64,000 bases of DNA from Streptomyces venezuelae (GCF_008642375.1 NZ_CP029194.1:4278001-4342000); one strand, 5' to 3'; positions 8,646 to 19,118 are shown, numbered from the stretch's first letter. Notes: generated from the letters alone by a model not told the origin. A program made the numbers and translations.

Positions 8646-10133
8646 ATGACTCAGGGGGCCGGGCAGGAGCCCGTGGTGCGCACGGCGACATTGCGCGACT
8701 TCCGCGTACCGCCGTACGCCCGGGTGCCCGTACAGGGCCATGCCACCGAGCCGACGGTCGAGCACCTTCCACCGGCCCAGGCACCCACCCAGGCGCCGGC
8801 CGAGACACCGGCACAGGCACCCACCCAGGCGCCGGCCGAGACACCGGCACAGACACCTCCCCAGCCGCCGGCCGAGGCAGCTGCCCGCACCCCGGCCGAG
8901 ACGCCCGCCGCCCCGCCCATGCCGGCCACCGCGCCTGCACCGGCCGTCGAGGCAGCACCGAGCGGATCGCTCTCCGTCGTCGGCGCACCTCCGTCCGCGC
9001 CCGCCACGCCCGCGCCCGTCCCCGCCCACGTACCCCCGCCCGCGCCTGCGCCCGCCGACCCGACCCTCCTCCTGGGCCGCCGCGTCGCCCCCGCCTACAC
9101 CGGTACGGCCCCCACGACCAGCACGACCGGCTCCTCCATCGTCTCGGTCGCCACGGGCCACCCCGGCAGCGCCTTCCCCGAGGGCGACCTGCCCGAGGGC
9201 TACACCCCCACCGAGCGCGACCTCCCGGTCATCAACCGCGGCGACACCGTCCAGGTCCGGGTCGCCCCCGAGGCCGCCACCGCGCCCGACCCCACCGCCG
9301 CGAACGGCGACGGCCCCGGCCCCCTCTACGTCGTCGGCGACGTCCACGGCTACCTCGACGAACTCGTCGGCGCCCTGCGCGCCCAGGGCCTCGTCGACGA
9401 GAACGGCGGCTGGGCCGCGGGCAACGCCCGGCTGTGGTTCCTCGGCGACTTCACCGATCGCGGTCCCGACGGGATCGGCGTCATCGACCTCGTCATGCGG
9501 CTCTCCGCCGAGGCCGCCGCCGCCGGCGGTTACTGCAAGGCCCTCATGGGCAACCACGAGCTGCTGCTGATCGGCGCCAAGCGCTTCGGCGACACCCCGG
9601 TCAACTCCGGCGCGGGCACGGCCACCTTCCAGGCCGCCTGGCTGCTCAACGGCGGCCAGAAGCACGACATGGACCGGCTACAGGACGTCCACCTCCAGTG
9701 GATGTCCCGGCTCGACGCCGTGGTCCTGGAGGACGACCACCTCCTCCTGCACTCCGACACCACCGCGTACCTCGAATACGGCGAGACGATCGAGGACGTC
9801 AACGACACGGTCCACGAGATCCTCAACCGGAGCGATGCCGACGAGGTCTGGGACGTGTTCCGCAAGTTCACGAAGCGCTTCGCGTTCCGTGACGAGGGCG
9901 GACCGCAGGCCGTCCAGGAGCTCCTCTCCACCTACGGCGGCAGCCGGATCGTGCACGGCCACAGCCCCATCCCGTACCTCCTCGGCCAGGTCGGCACGGA
10001 GGAGGGCGAGGGCAGCGGCGGCCCGGTCATCGACGGACCTCATGTGTACGCGGACGGTCTCGCGATCGCCATGGACGGCGGTGTGACCATGGCCGGAAAG
10101 CTGCTGGTCGTCGAACTCCCCCTGAACGGCTGA
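8646..10133 (+). CDS. Metallophosphoesterase (PPP-type phosphatase) with Pro/Ala-repeat N-terminus
   Basis: A 495-residue protein. The C-terminal 270 residues carry the metallophosphatase motifs in order: GDVHGYLDEL (metal ligands D, H), LGDFTDRGPDG, GNHELLL and a late HGHSPIP. These define the PPP/bacterial Ser-Thr phosphatase fold with a two-metal site. The N-terminal 200 residues are low-complexity Pro/Ala/Thr with a 12-residue unit QAPTQAPAETPA repeated exactly once and then decaying. No transmembrane segment is seen. I chose ATG 8646 because GGAGGGG precedes it; an in-frame upstream start at 8499 would add 49 unsupported residues. The target is unknown. Confidence 0.88.
   Translation: MTQGAGQEPVVRTATLRDFRVPPYARVPVQGHATEPTVEHLPPAQAPTQAPAETPAQAPTQAPAETPAQTPPQPPAEAAARTPAETPAAPPMPATAPAPAVEAAPSGSLSVVGAPPSAPATPAPVPAHVPPPAPAPADPTLLLGRRVAPAYTGTAPTTSTTGSSIVSVATGHPGSAFPEGDLPEGYTPTERDLPVINRGDTVQVRVAPEAATAPDPTAANGDGPGPLYVVGDVHGYLDELVGALRAQGLVDENGGWAAGNARLWFLGDFTDRGPDGIGVIDLVMRLSAEAAAAGGYCKALMGNHELLLIGAKRFGDTPVNSGAGTATFQAAWLLNGGQKHDMDRLQDVHLQWMSRLDAVVLEDDHLLLHSDTTAYLEYGETIEDVNDTVHEILNRSDADEVWDVFRKFTKRFAFRDEGGPQAVQELLSTYGGSRIVHGHSPIPYLLGQVGTEEGEGSGGPVIDGPHVYADGLAIAMDGGVTMAGKLLVVELPLNG
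8778..8879. repeat. 36-bp in-gene tandem duplication
   Basis: Two identical 36-bp units at 8778-8813 and 8814-8849, followed by a diverged third unit up to 8879. They encode the Gln-Ala-Pro-Thr repeats of the phosphatase N-terminus and keep the reading frame. Confidence 0.85.
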
Positions 10134-10298
10134 CGCATAACCCTGCGCATCCGGGGAAGTCGATTTCCGGAAACACCCTGTCAGCCCGTGGTGTCACCGC
10201 AATACCATCGGACCATCCGTAGCAGGCTCTCCTCCGTTTCTGCCCGATCGGCCGTTCTCCACGGCTGATCCGGGCCTGCGGAGCATCGGGGGATGCAC

Positions 10299-10943
10299 AT
10301 GAACGTGGCTCCGTACCTGCTGACCGAGGATCGCGCCGAGTACGAGCGGGTCCTCGACGACGCACTGAGCACCGCCCACGCACGTCCGGATCTCGCCGGA
10401 GTCGGGACACGGCTCACGGTGGGGCAACTGCGCTCCATGGCTCTGAACGCGACAGCGCTGATCACCACCGCGGCGTCGAGCGAGTACGACCACTTCGTCA
10501 AGGTCCGCGAGCAGGGCCGCGTCGCGGTCGCCACCCGCGTACCGGCCCCGCAGGACGGCTCCGGCGCGGGGATCGTCGCGATCTTCACGGTGATGGTGCC
10601 CGTCCTCGCCGGGTCGGCCGCCTTCATCTTCCTGCTGGTCGGCGCGCTTCTGCACGCGCTAGCGCCCACCGTGGTCTTCGGATCGACCCTGCTGACGGCC
10701 GGTCTGGTCTTCGGCGCGGTCGCCGCCGCCGGCCTGCTCTGCGCGGCCGCCGGACTCCTCCGGACCGCCCTGCGCAACAGCCCGACCGCGACGGTCACCG
10801 CCGGGACGCCCGCCACCTCGGCGGACGACGAGCTGTCCCGAGCCCGCGAGGCCTGGCGCCTCGCCCTGCTCGAACGCGGCGTCGTCCCCTTCCTCCGCGC
10901 CGCCCTCGCGGCCACGGACCAGGGCGACGACACCGCCACCTGA
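10299..10943 (+). CDS. Actinobacterial membrane protein, function unknown
   Basis: I do not recognise a named family. The protein (214 residues from ATG 10299; ATG 10293 would add two) has a soluble N-terminal part of about 90 residues, two strong hydrophobic helices (about 92-120, IVAIFTVMVPVLAGSAAFIFLLVGALL, and 125-155, rich in Ala/Gly/Leu), and a C-terminal soluble segment with ELSRAREAWRLALLERGVVPFLR that looks helical. A GGGGG ribosome site spaced 5 nt favours the second ATG. It is likely a two-pass inner membrane protein with both ends in the cytoplasm. It is followed by a strong terminator shared with thiC. Confidence 0.7.
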   Translation: MNVAPYLLTEDRAEYERVLDDALSTAHARPDLAGVGTRLTVGQLRSMALNATALITTAASSEYDHFVKVREQGRVAVATRVPAPQDGSGAGIVAIFTVMVPVLAGSAAFIFLLVGALLHALAPTVVFGSTLLTAGLVFGAVAAAGLLCAAAGLLRTALRNSPTATVTAGTPATSADDELSRAREAWRLALLERGVVPFLRAALAATDQGDDTAT

Positions 10944-10960
10944 CGGAGGGCCCACACAAC

Positions 10961-11002
10961 GGCACCGGCCCGCGACTCCCCCGTGGGTCGCGGGCCGGTG
11001 CC
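10961..11002. terminator. Bidirectional terminator between the membrane protein and thiC
   Basis: Perfect 16-bp stem (GGCACCGGCCCGCGAC and its complement) around a 10-nt loop, between two convergent genes. Confidence 0.85.
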
Positions 11003-11024
11003 TGCTCGGATGCTGCCGCCGCGG

Positions 11025-12912
<1,888 letters not shown>

Positions 12913-12993
12913 GTGTGCAAAGGTGTCACCACGCTAGCGCCATCCCTGGCGTGCTGAACAGTGGGCCCCCACCGTTCTTGCGATGATCGGTCG

Positions 12994-14373
12994 GTGACTT
13001 CCCCCCAGCAGCCCCCCGAGCCGCACGACCACGCCCCCGGTCCCGACCACGGACACGGGCATTCGACCGGGCACGCAACCGGGCACGGGCACAGCCACAG
13101 CCACGGCCCCGCCGCCCCCGTCTCCCGGCATCTGCGCAAGGTCATCGCCGCGGTCCTGATCCCCTTCGCCACCGCCGTCCTGGTCGGCCTCGTGGCCCTG
13201 TGGCCCGGCGGCGCCCCGGCGCACGAGCGCACCGGGGTCGGCTTCGACCGGCAGACCGAACAAGGCACGGTCGTCTCCGTCGAGCAGGTCGACTGCAAGG
13301 ACGTGAACGCCGCCCAGGTCCCGCCGACCGGGGACACCTCCACACCTCAGGGCCGCGAGGCGGTCAACGCCCAGCAGGGGCAGTGCGAGAAGGCGACGAT
13401 CGAGGTCACCAGCGGCCCGGAGAAGGGGCGGACGTTCACCGAGATCGTGCAGCCCGACGCCCCGCGCCAACTGCACGAGGGGCAGGGCGTGGTGGTGGCG
13501 TACGCCCCCGACGCCCCGCGCGACCTGCAGTACTCGGTGACGGACGTGAACCGGAAGCTCCCGATGGCGCTGCTCGCCGGGATCTTCGCCGTCGCGGTCG
13601 TGCTCGTCGGCCGGATGAAGGGCTTGATGGCGCTCGTCGCGCTCGTCGCGAGCTTCCTGGTGCTGACGTTCTTCATCCTGCCGGCGATCCTGGAGGGCTC
13701 GAATCCGCTGGTCGTGGCGGTGGTCGGGTCGAGTGCGATCATGCTGATCGCGCTCTACCTGTGCCATGGCCTCTCGGCCCGCACCTCGGTCGCGGTGCTC
13801 GGCACGCTGATCTCGCTGCTGCTGATCGGTCTGCTCGGCTCGCTGTTCATCGGCTGGGCCTCGCTCACCGGCAACACCGACGACAACACCGGCCTGATCC
13901 ACGGCCTGTATCCGGACATCGACATGTCCGGCCTGCTGCTCGCCGGCATCATCATCGGTTCGCTCGGTGTCCTCGACGACGTGACCGTCACCCAGACCTC
14001 TGCGGTCTGGGAGCTGCACCAGGCCGACCCTCACATGGGGCCGCGCGCGCTGTACCGAGCCGGGATCCGGATCGGCCGCGACCACATCGCCTCGGTCGTG
14101 AACACCCTGGTCCTCGCCTACGCGGGCGCCGCCCTGCCGCTGCTGCTGCTCTTCTCGATCGCGCAGAGCAGCATGGGCACCGTGGCCAACAGCGAGCTGG
14201 TCGCGGTGGAGATCGTCCGAACCCTGGTCGGTTCGATCGGTCTGGTGGCCTCCGTGCCGCTCACCACGGTCCTCGCGGCGCTGGTGGTCTCCGCCGACCG
14301 GCCGGGAGCCGACGCCGGCGGGCAGCCCCGGGCCACGGCGGTACGGGGCGGTCGGCGCCGCCGCGCGAAGTAG
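12994..14373 (+). CDS. YibE/F-family membrane protein with His-rich N-terminus
   Basis: A 459-residue multipass protein of the YibE/YibF family, whose function is unresolved. The cytoplasmic N-terminus holds a metal-binding-looking cluster (about residues 9-38, many HGHGHS units). One membrane helix follows (IAAVLIPFATAVLVGLVALW), then an extracytoplasmic domain of about 120 residues with two cysteines, then seven or so helices from residue 190 onwards, including the conserved GVLDDVTVTQTSAVWEL segment. GTG at 12994 is the likely start; no strong ribosome site is present. The gene is divergent from thiC and convergent with ssgA. A role in metal handling is a guess from the His cluster. Confidence 0.85.
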   Translation: MTSPQQPPEPHDHAPGPDHGHGHSTGHATGHGHSHSHGPAAPVSRHLRKVIAAVLIPFATAVLVGLVALWPGGAPAHERTGVGFDRQTEQGTVVSVEQVDCKDVNAAQVPPTGDTSTPQGREAVNAQQGQCEKATIEVTSGPEKGRTFTEIVQPDAPRQLHEGQGVVVAYAPDAPRDLQYSVTDVNRKLPMALLAGIFAVAVVLVGRMKGLMALVALVASFLVLTFFILPAILEGSNPLVVAVVGSSAIMLIALYLCHGLSARTSVAVLGTLISLLLIGLLGSLFIGWASLTGNTDDNTGLIHGLYPDIDMSGLLLAGIIIGSLGVLDDVTVTQTSAVWELHQADPHMGPRALYRAGIRIGRDHIASVVNTLVLAYAGAALPLLLLFSIAQSSMGTVANSELVAVEIVRTLVGSIGLVASVPLTTVLAALVVSADRPGADAGGQPRATAVRGGRRRRAK

Positions 14374-14452
14374 GGGTTCCGGGTGTGGGCCGGTCGATCC
14401 CGGACTCCCGCACCCCCTACCTCGCGCGCCGGCGAGGTCTCGGCCGGCAGTC

Positions 14453-14887
14453 TCAGCCGGCGTTCTCCTCTGCCAGAATCCGGCCGAGTGCCGCCTCCAG
14501 GTTGTCCTCGAAGTCACCGAGTGTCCGTTCCTGACCAAGCGGAACCAGCTTGTCCGTGCGGTCGAGGAAGGCGACCAGCGGCGGCGCGCTCGCCCGGAAC
14601 AGGGCGCGGTCGCCGCCGACCTGGAGCCGGATGGAGACGTCCGAGAGTCCCTCGGGGTCCGTCGGGGCGATGTGCACGTCCCCGTCCCCGCTCGGCCTGT
14701 TGATCCCGTCGAGCAGCAGTTCCCTACCGAACGCCCAGGTCACGGGCGCGTCTCCGGGGAGGTGGAAAGTCATCCGGACCGCGTAAGGATCCCGGGTCTC
14801 GTAGCGCAGCTCGACTGGGATCTTGAAGCAGAGCTCCTCGGAAACGAGGAAGCTCATCAGAACCTCGGCCTGAACCGACTCTCGCAT
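14453..14887 (-). CDS. ssgA: Sporulation regulator SsgA
   Basis: SsgA-like proteins occur only in sporulating actinomycetes; SsgA itself promotes septum formation in aerial hyphae and localises cell-division and wall machinery. The 144-residue protein contains the family core: MSFLVSEELCFKIPVELRYE, MTFHLPGDAPVTWAFGRELL and LGRILAEENAG at the end. From the methionine at residue 11 it would be 134 residues, close to the S. coelicolor form; I chose ATG 14887 since GGGG lies 6 nt upstream (14890 is also ATG). Its regulator ssgR is 138 bp upstream in the same direction, a fixed Streptomyces pairing. Confidence 0.95.
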   Translation of the reverse strand: MRESVQAEVLMSFLVSEELCFKIPVELRYETRDPYAVRMTFHLPGDAPVTWAFGRELLLDGINRPSGDGDVHIAPTDPEGLSDVSIRLQVGGDRALFRASAPPLVAFLDRTDKLVPLGQERTLGDFEDNLEAALGRILAEENAG

Positions 14888-15025
14888 CATGTACCCCGCA
14901 GTAGATGAAGCAGTTGTGTAAACACAGCTGCTGAAAGCTGTGACCGAAACGGCCAGGAATGATCCCCCGTGGCCCTCTTGACGCAATCGTGCTGTACGCG
15001 CTAGCAGATCACAAGGAGTGATTTT

Positions 15026-15796
15026 TCAGATACTGATAGAGAACGCGAGCGAACTGAAGAGCCTTCCGATCTCCGTACGTAGCCGCTCGACTGCTGGGAG
15101 CAACCGTTCTTCCTGGTGAAGGGGGAGGGAAATGGCCATCGCGGCCGCCGCGGAGCCCGCCGTGATGGGAATGGCGGCACAGACCGTGCCGAGCGCATAT
15201 TCCTGACGCTCTACCAGGGGTTCCATTCGCCCCAAACCGCCCAAACGCTCCAAAAGGACACGACGATTACGCACCGTGTACGGAGTGATGGCTTCCACCG
15301 GATGGCGGTCGAGGTGGTCTTGACGGGTCTTCAGATCGAGTTGACTCAGCAGGCACTGCCCGATGGCGTGCGCGTGTGCGGTCTCGCGGAAGTCGGCCCA
15401 CTCCTCCACCGCGGGGGCCGAAGGAGTGTCCGCGACGGCGACGAGCTCGATCTCTCCCTCGCGGTAGAGGGCGAAGTACACCGGCACACCGATCTCGTCC
15501 CGCCAGCGGGCAAGGGAGTCTTCGATCTTGATGCGACGATTCTGCACAGCTCCGCCGCCGGCCAGACGGACGGCGGCGTCGCCAAGGACGAACACACCCT
15601 TCTCGCGGCGTAGATAGCCCTCGTGGGTCAGGGTGCGGAGCAGGTGGTACGTGGTGGGCAGCGGGAGGCCCGTCTCACGGGCGAGCTGTTTGGCCGGGGC
15701 GCCGTCCGCATGGGAGGACACGGCCTCCAGAAGTCTCAGCGCCCGCTGCACCGAGCCGATCAACGTAGGTGCAGCTGTCTGCGTAGCCGTGGCCAA
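15026..15796 (-). CDS. ssgR: IclR-family regulator SsgR
   Basis: An IclR-type activator of ssgA in Streptomyces. The 256-residue protein has an N-terminal winged helix (SVQRALRLLEAVSSHADG to LRREKGVFVLG, about residues 14-72), a linker helix, and the IclR effector domain (about 95-245, including AHAIGQCLLSQL and GTVCAAIPI). The start is TTG at 15796, chosen because GGGGGTG lies just upstream and the homologous N-terminus MATATQTAAPTLIGSVQRAL begins there. Its adjacency to ssgA on the same strand supports the named role. Confidence 0.92.
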   Translation of the reverse strand: MATATQTAAPTLIGSVQRALRLLEAVSSHADGAPAKQLARETGLPLPTTYHLLRTLTHEGYLRREKGVFVLGDAAVRLAGGGAVQNRRIKIEDSLARWRDEIGVPVYFALYREGEIELVAVADTPSAPAVEEWADFRETAHAHAIGQCLLSQLDLKTRQDHLDRHPVEAITPYTVRNRRVLLERLGGLGRMEPLVERQEYALGTVCAAIPITAGSAAAAMAISLPLHQEERLLPAVERLRTEIGRLFSSLAFSISI

Positions 15797-16031
15797 AGGT
15801 CACCCCCAGGCGTCACGACGGATGCAGTGCATCCGCCCGCGGGGGCCGCCCCCGCGCGCCCGCCGGGCCTGGGAAACCGCTGGTCAGTACGAGGTCTACG
15901 CCCGTAGTCCCCAACACGGCGGAGGGATTCCACTCTAGTGGCAGCCTTCGGGGCCCCGCCCGGATTCAACCCACGCATCCCCCACCCGGGCTAATGGCCG
16001 CCGTCGGCTCCCTGCGATGCAGGGGCTTGTG

Positions 16032-16250
16032 CTACCAGTCCTCGCGCGATCCGGCGGAGCCCTTGAACTTCCGCACGACGTAGACGAGTCCGGCGACGAG
16101 TGCCACGAAGAGCAGCACCTTGAACAGCAGCGCGACCACGAAGGTCAGGACGCTGGTGATCAGTCCGCCGAAGACGACCAGGACGAGAGCGGGTATGGCG
16201 ACCCACTTCACCCACCAGGGCATCCCCGCGAGAATCTCCTGTACGGCCAT
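16032..16250 (-). CDS. DUF5326-type small membrane protein
   Basis: A 72-residue protein beginning MAVQEILAGMPWWVKWVAIP, with two adjacent membrane helices (about 14-35 and 38-58) and a short basic C-terminal tail. It looks like the Streptomyces DUF5326 family, for which I know no function. ATG 16250 is preceded by GAGGTAGG; upstream in-frame starts would add 12 charged residues with no ribosome site. Confidence 0.75.
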   Translation of the reverse strand: MAVQEILAGMPWWVKWVAIPALVLVVFGGLITSVLTFVVALLFKVLLFVALVAGLVYVVRKFKGSAGSREDW

Positions 16251-16414
16251 GGTCCTACCTCGCTCTCGAAGATCCGTTCCACGCACTCCGCGCCGAACAT
16301 CCTCAAGGCTAGGGGCGGAAAGCGGCCCGAGGGGCCCTCGGGGCCCCCGCTCTCCCCTGATCCACCCCCTAGGGGGTCGCCGCCTCTCGGGGCTCGGGAC
16401 CTCAGGGGTCCGTA

Positions 16415-16519
16415 CCTCAGAGCTCGGGGCCTCAGAGCTCGGGGCCTCAGAGCTCGGGGCCTCGGGGCACGGGGCCTCAGAGCTCGGGGCCTCGGGGCAC
16501 GGGGCCTCGGGGCTCGACG
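16415..16519. repeat. 15-bp intergenic tandem repeat array
   Basis: Six contiguous 15-bp units from 16415 to 16504 and a decayed seventh. Four units read CCTCAGAGCTCGGGG and two read CCTCGGGGCACGGGG; a looser copy precedes at about 16400. The array lies between the cupin stop and the start of the DUF5326 gene, filling its upstream region. Confidence 0.9.
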
Positions 16520-16528
16520 GCTCGGGCT

Positions 16529-16846
16529 TCAGCTCTCCGGCGGGGAGAAGACCACCAGGACCCGCAGGTCCTCGCTGATGTGGTGGAACTTGTGGGGCAC
16601 CCCGGCCGGCACGTAGACCACGCTGCCGCGCGCCACCTGGGTCGTCTCCTCCCCGACCGTGATCGCCGCACGGCCACTGACCACGAAGTACACCTCGTCC
16701 TGGCGGTGCGGCTGCTGGGGGTCGAGCGCCCCGGCGTCCAGCGCGTAGAGGCCCACCGACATGTTCCGCTCCCGCAGGAACTGGAGATAGGCGCCCTGGT
16801 TCGCGGCGCGCTCCGCCTCCAGTTCGTCCAGCCGGAATGCCTTCAT
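16529..16846 (-). CDS. Cupin-domain protein
   Basis: A 105-residue single-domain cupin. Motif 1 is PHRQDEVYFVVSGRAAITVG (about residues 46-65) with the H and E ligands in the expected order, and motif 2 is PAGVPHKFHHI (80-90), so a metal-binding jelly roll is likely. The substrate is unknown. ATG 16846 gives the N-terminus MKAFRLDELEAER. The gene is divergent from the holin-like protein at 16898, with 51 bp between the starts. Confidence 0.88.
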   Translation of the reverse strand: MKAFRLDELEAERAANQGAYLQFLRERNMSVGLYALDAGALDPQQPHRQDEVYFVVSGRAAITVGEETTQVARGSVVYVPAGVPHKFHHISEDLRVLVVFSPPES

Positions 16847-16897
16847 CGCCTGTCCGCCCCTGCCCTTGGCCCGATCGTGTCTGCCACGATCAGACAC

Positions 16898-17275
16898 ATG
16901 AAGAATTTTGTAGTCAAGACGCTCGCCAACGCGGGCGCCCTGGGAGTCGCCATCTGGCTGCTCCAGGACATCACCCTGACCGGTGAGAGCACCGGCAAGA
17001 AGGCCCTGACCCTCATTCTCGTGGCCCTGGTCTTCGGCCTCGTGAACTTCTTGGTCAAGCCGATCGTCAAGTTGCTGACGCTTCCGCTCTTCATCCTGAC
17101 ACTCGGCCTGATCACCCTGGTGATCAACGCCCTGATGCTGCTCCTCACGTCCTGGCTGGCCGAGCAGTTCGACCTCAGCTTCCACGTGGAGGGCTTCTGG
17201 ACCGCCGTCCTCGGCGGCCTGATCATCTCCGTCGTCTCGTGGGCACTGAACATCGTGCTCCCCGACGGCGACTGA
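16898..17275 (+). CDS. Phage-holin-4/YvlD-like membrane protein
   Basis: A 125-residue protein of four hydrophobic helices (about 4-27, 35-55, 61-88 and 102-122) with the family-typical LVFGLVNFLVKPIVKLLTLPL and LGLITLVINALMLLLTSWL. The family name (phage holin 4) reflects similarity only; chromosomal members are housekeeping membrane proteins of unknown role. It ends 10 bp before ptpA in the same direction, so the two are probably cotranscribed. Confidence 0.85.
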   Translation: MKNFVVKTLANAGALGVAIWLLQDITLTGESTGKKALTLILVALVFGLVNFLVKPIVKLLTLPLFILTLGLITLVINALMLLLTSWLAEQFDLSFHVEGFWTAVLGGLIISVVSWALNIVLPDGD

Positions 17276-17285
17276 GCAGGCGACC

Positions 17286-17777
17286 GTGACCTATCGCGTG
17301 TGCTTCGTCTGCACGGGCAACATCTGCCGCTCGCCGATGGCCGAGCACGTCTTCCGCCGCCGTGTGGAGGAGGCCGGCCTCGGCGGAGCGGTGGAGGTCG
17401 ACAGCGCGGGGACCGGCGGCTGGCACGAGGGCGACGGCGCCGACCCCCGCACGGTCGCCGTCCTGGAGGAGAACGGCTACACCTCCGCGCACTCCGCCCG
17501 CCCGTTCCGTGCCTCCTGGTTCTCCGCCCTGGACCTGGTGATCGCGCTGGACGAAGGGCATCTGCGGGAGCTCAGGGCGCTCGCCCGCACCCCCGAGGAA
17601 GCGGCGAGGATACGGCTGCTCCGCTCCTACGACCCGGCCGCGGGGGACGCTCTCGACGTCCCCGACCCGTACTACGGGGGCCGGGAGGGCTTCGAGGAGT
17701 GCCTGGAGATGGTGGAGGCCGCGAGCGGAGGACTGCTCGCGGCCGTACGTGCGGAAGTGGAGGAACGGACAGCGTGA
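17286..17777 (+). CDS. ptpA: Low-molecular-weight protein-tyrosine phosphatase
   Basis: A cytosolic phosphatase that removes phosphate from tyrosine residues through a cysteinyl-phosphate intermediate. The P-loop CTGNICRS at residues 9-16 supplies the nucleophile C9 and R15, and the acid aspartate is in DVPDPYYGG (about 127). The length of 163 residues is normal. This is the place of ptpA in S. coelicolor, where the enzyme has been linked to antibiotic production. The GTG start at 17286 is 10 bp after the preceding gene, and the stop overlaps the next gene's GTG as GTGA, indicating translational coupling. Confidence 0.93.
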   Translation: MTYRVCFVCTGNICRSPMAEHVFRRRVEEAGLGGAVEVDSAGTGGWHEGDGADPRTVAVLEENGYTSAHSARPFRASWFSALDLVIALDEGHLRELRALARTPEEAARIRLLRSYDPAAGDALDVPDPYYGGREGFEECLEMVEAASGGLLAAVRAEVEERTA

Positions 17778-18943
17778 CCGACCAGGCAAGCGACCCCGGC
17801 CGGCGGACGGCCGCCGCGCTCGGTGACGGCACCCTCGCCGTGCGGGCCGGGCTCCCCGAGCCCGTGAAGTACGAACCGACCCTGCCGGGCCCGGTCTTCG
17901 CGGCCCACTTCCACCTGCCGGGCGAGCCGACGGGCGGTTACGCGTACGGCCGCGACGAGAACCCCACCTGGACCCATCTGGAACGGGCGATCGGCGAGCT
18001 GGAGGCGCCGGGGGAGGAGGGCGTCGAGACGCTCGTCTTCGCCTCCGGCATGGCGGCGATCTCGGCCGTCCTCCTCTCCCAACTGAAGGCCGGCGACGCG
18101 GTGGTGGTGCCGACCGACGGCTACCAGGCCCTGCCGCTGCTGCACGAGCAGCTCAGGGCGTACGGGATCGAGGTCCGCACCGCACCGACCGGCGGCGACG
18201 GACAGCTCGCCGTCCTCGAAGGGGCCCGGCTGCTCTGGCTCGAGACCCCGTCCAACCCCGGTCTCGACGTCTGCGACATCCGGCGCATGGTGCGCGAGGC
18301 GCATGCAGCGGGGGCGCTCGTGGCCGTCGACAACACCCTCGCCACCCCGCTCGGCCAGCGGCCCCTGGAGCTGGGCGCGGACTTCTCCGTCGCCAGCGAC
18401 ACCAAGGGCATGACCGGACACGGTGACGTCCTGCTCGGGCACGTGACCTGCCGGGATCCCCTGCGGGCGGCGGAGGTTCGGCGCTGGCGCAAGGTCGTCG
18501 GCGCGATCCCCGGTCCCATGGAGGCCTGGCTCGCCCACCGTTCGCTGGCCACCCTCCAGCTGCGGATCGACCGGCAGTGCTCCACCGCCCTGTCCCTCGC
18601 GAGCGCTCTCGCCGAGCGCGAGGACGTGGCCGGGCTGCGCTACCCGGGGCTGCCGGGCGACCCCTCGCACGCGGTGGCGGCCCGGCAGATGCGGCGCTTC
18701 GGCCCGGTGGTCTCCTTCGAGCTCGCCGACCGGAAGCGGGCCGAGCGGTTCCTCGAAGAGCTGCGGCTCGTGGACGACGCCACCAGCTTCGGCGGCGTGC
18801 GCTCCACGGCGGAGCGGCGCGGGCGCTGGGGCGGGGACGCGGTCGCGGAGGGCTTCATCCGCTTCTCGGTGGGCGCCGAGGATCCGGAGGATCTGATCGC
18901 CGATGTCCTGCGTGCCCTCGACGAGGCCGGAGCCGCGGGCTGA
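17774..18943 (+). CDS. Cystathionine gamma-lyase-type PLP enzyme
   Basis: A 389-residue enzyme of the Cys/Met-metabolism PLP family. Visible features are GGYAYGRDENPTW near the N-terminus, FASGMAAISAVLL, VVVPTDGYQALPLL (the Tyr that stacks on PLP), LETPSNPGLDVCDI, and the PLP lysine in SDTKGMTGHGDVLLG (around residue 210). Cystathionine gamma-lyase (cysteine, 2-oxobutyrate and ammonia from cystathionine) is the customary call; gamma-synthase or methionine gamma-lyase activity cannot be excluded from sequence. The gene overlaps the ptpA stop by 4 bp. Confidence 0.85.
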   Translation: MTDQASDPGRRTAAALGDGTLAVRAGLPEPVKYEPTLPGPVFAAHFHLPGEPTGGYAYGRDENPTWTHLERAIGELEAPGEEGVETLVFASGMAAISAVLLSQLKAGDAVVVPTDGYQALPLLHEQLRAYGIEVRTAPTGGDGQLAVLEGARLLWLETPSNPGLDVCDIRRMVREAHAAGALVAVDNTLATPLGQRPLELGADFSVASDTKGMTGHGDVLLGHVTCRDPLRAAEVRRWRKVVGAIPGPMEAWLAHRSLATLQLRIDRQCSTALSLASALAEREDVAGLRYPGLPGDPSHAVAARQMRRFGPVVSFELADRKRAERFLEELRLVDDATSFGGVRSTAERRGRWGGDAVAEGFIRFSVGAEDPEDLIADVLRALDEAGAAG

Positions 18944-18982
18944 GTCCCTGGAGGCGCCCGGCCTGCACCGGGCGCACGGAAC

Positions 18983-19022
18983 GGGGCGCTCCGAGCCTCC
19001 CCCCTCGTGGCTCGGAACGCCC
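18983..19022 (+). terminator. Terminator after the cystathionine gamma-lyase gene
   Basis: Interrupted inverted repeat: GGGCG plus CCGAGCC pairing with GGCTCGG plus CGCCC, loop about 10 nt, 40 bp downstream of the stop. Confidence 0.65.
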
Positions 19023-19100
19023 TCGGTTCCACGCGCGGAGACCGCCTGAACAAGGCTAGTTGACTGTGCGTCAGTGTCCAATCACGGTAGCGACAGAGAC

Positions 19101-19118
19101 CTATCGACTTATTTATAG
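19101..19118. promoter_or_regulatory. Candidate LysR box
   Basis: CTAT-N10-ATAG, a T-N11-A type dyad inside an AT-rich patch 72 bp before the LysR gene start. This fits the usual autoregulatory position. Confidence 0.45.

Noticed and set aside
16415-16519. CRISPR-like array
   Set aside because: Units are only 15 bp and directly abutting with no spacers, and no cas genes are in the window.
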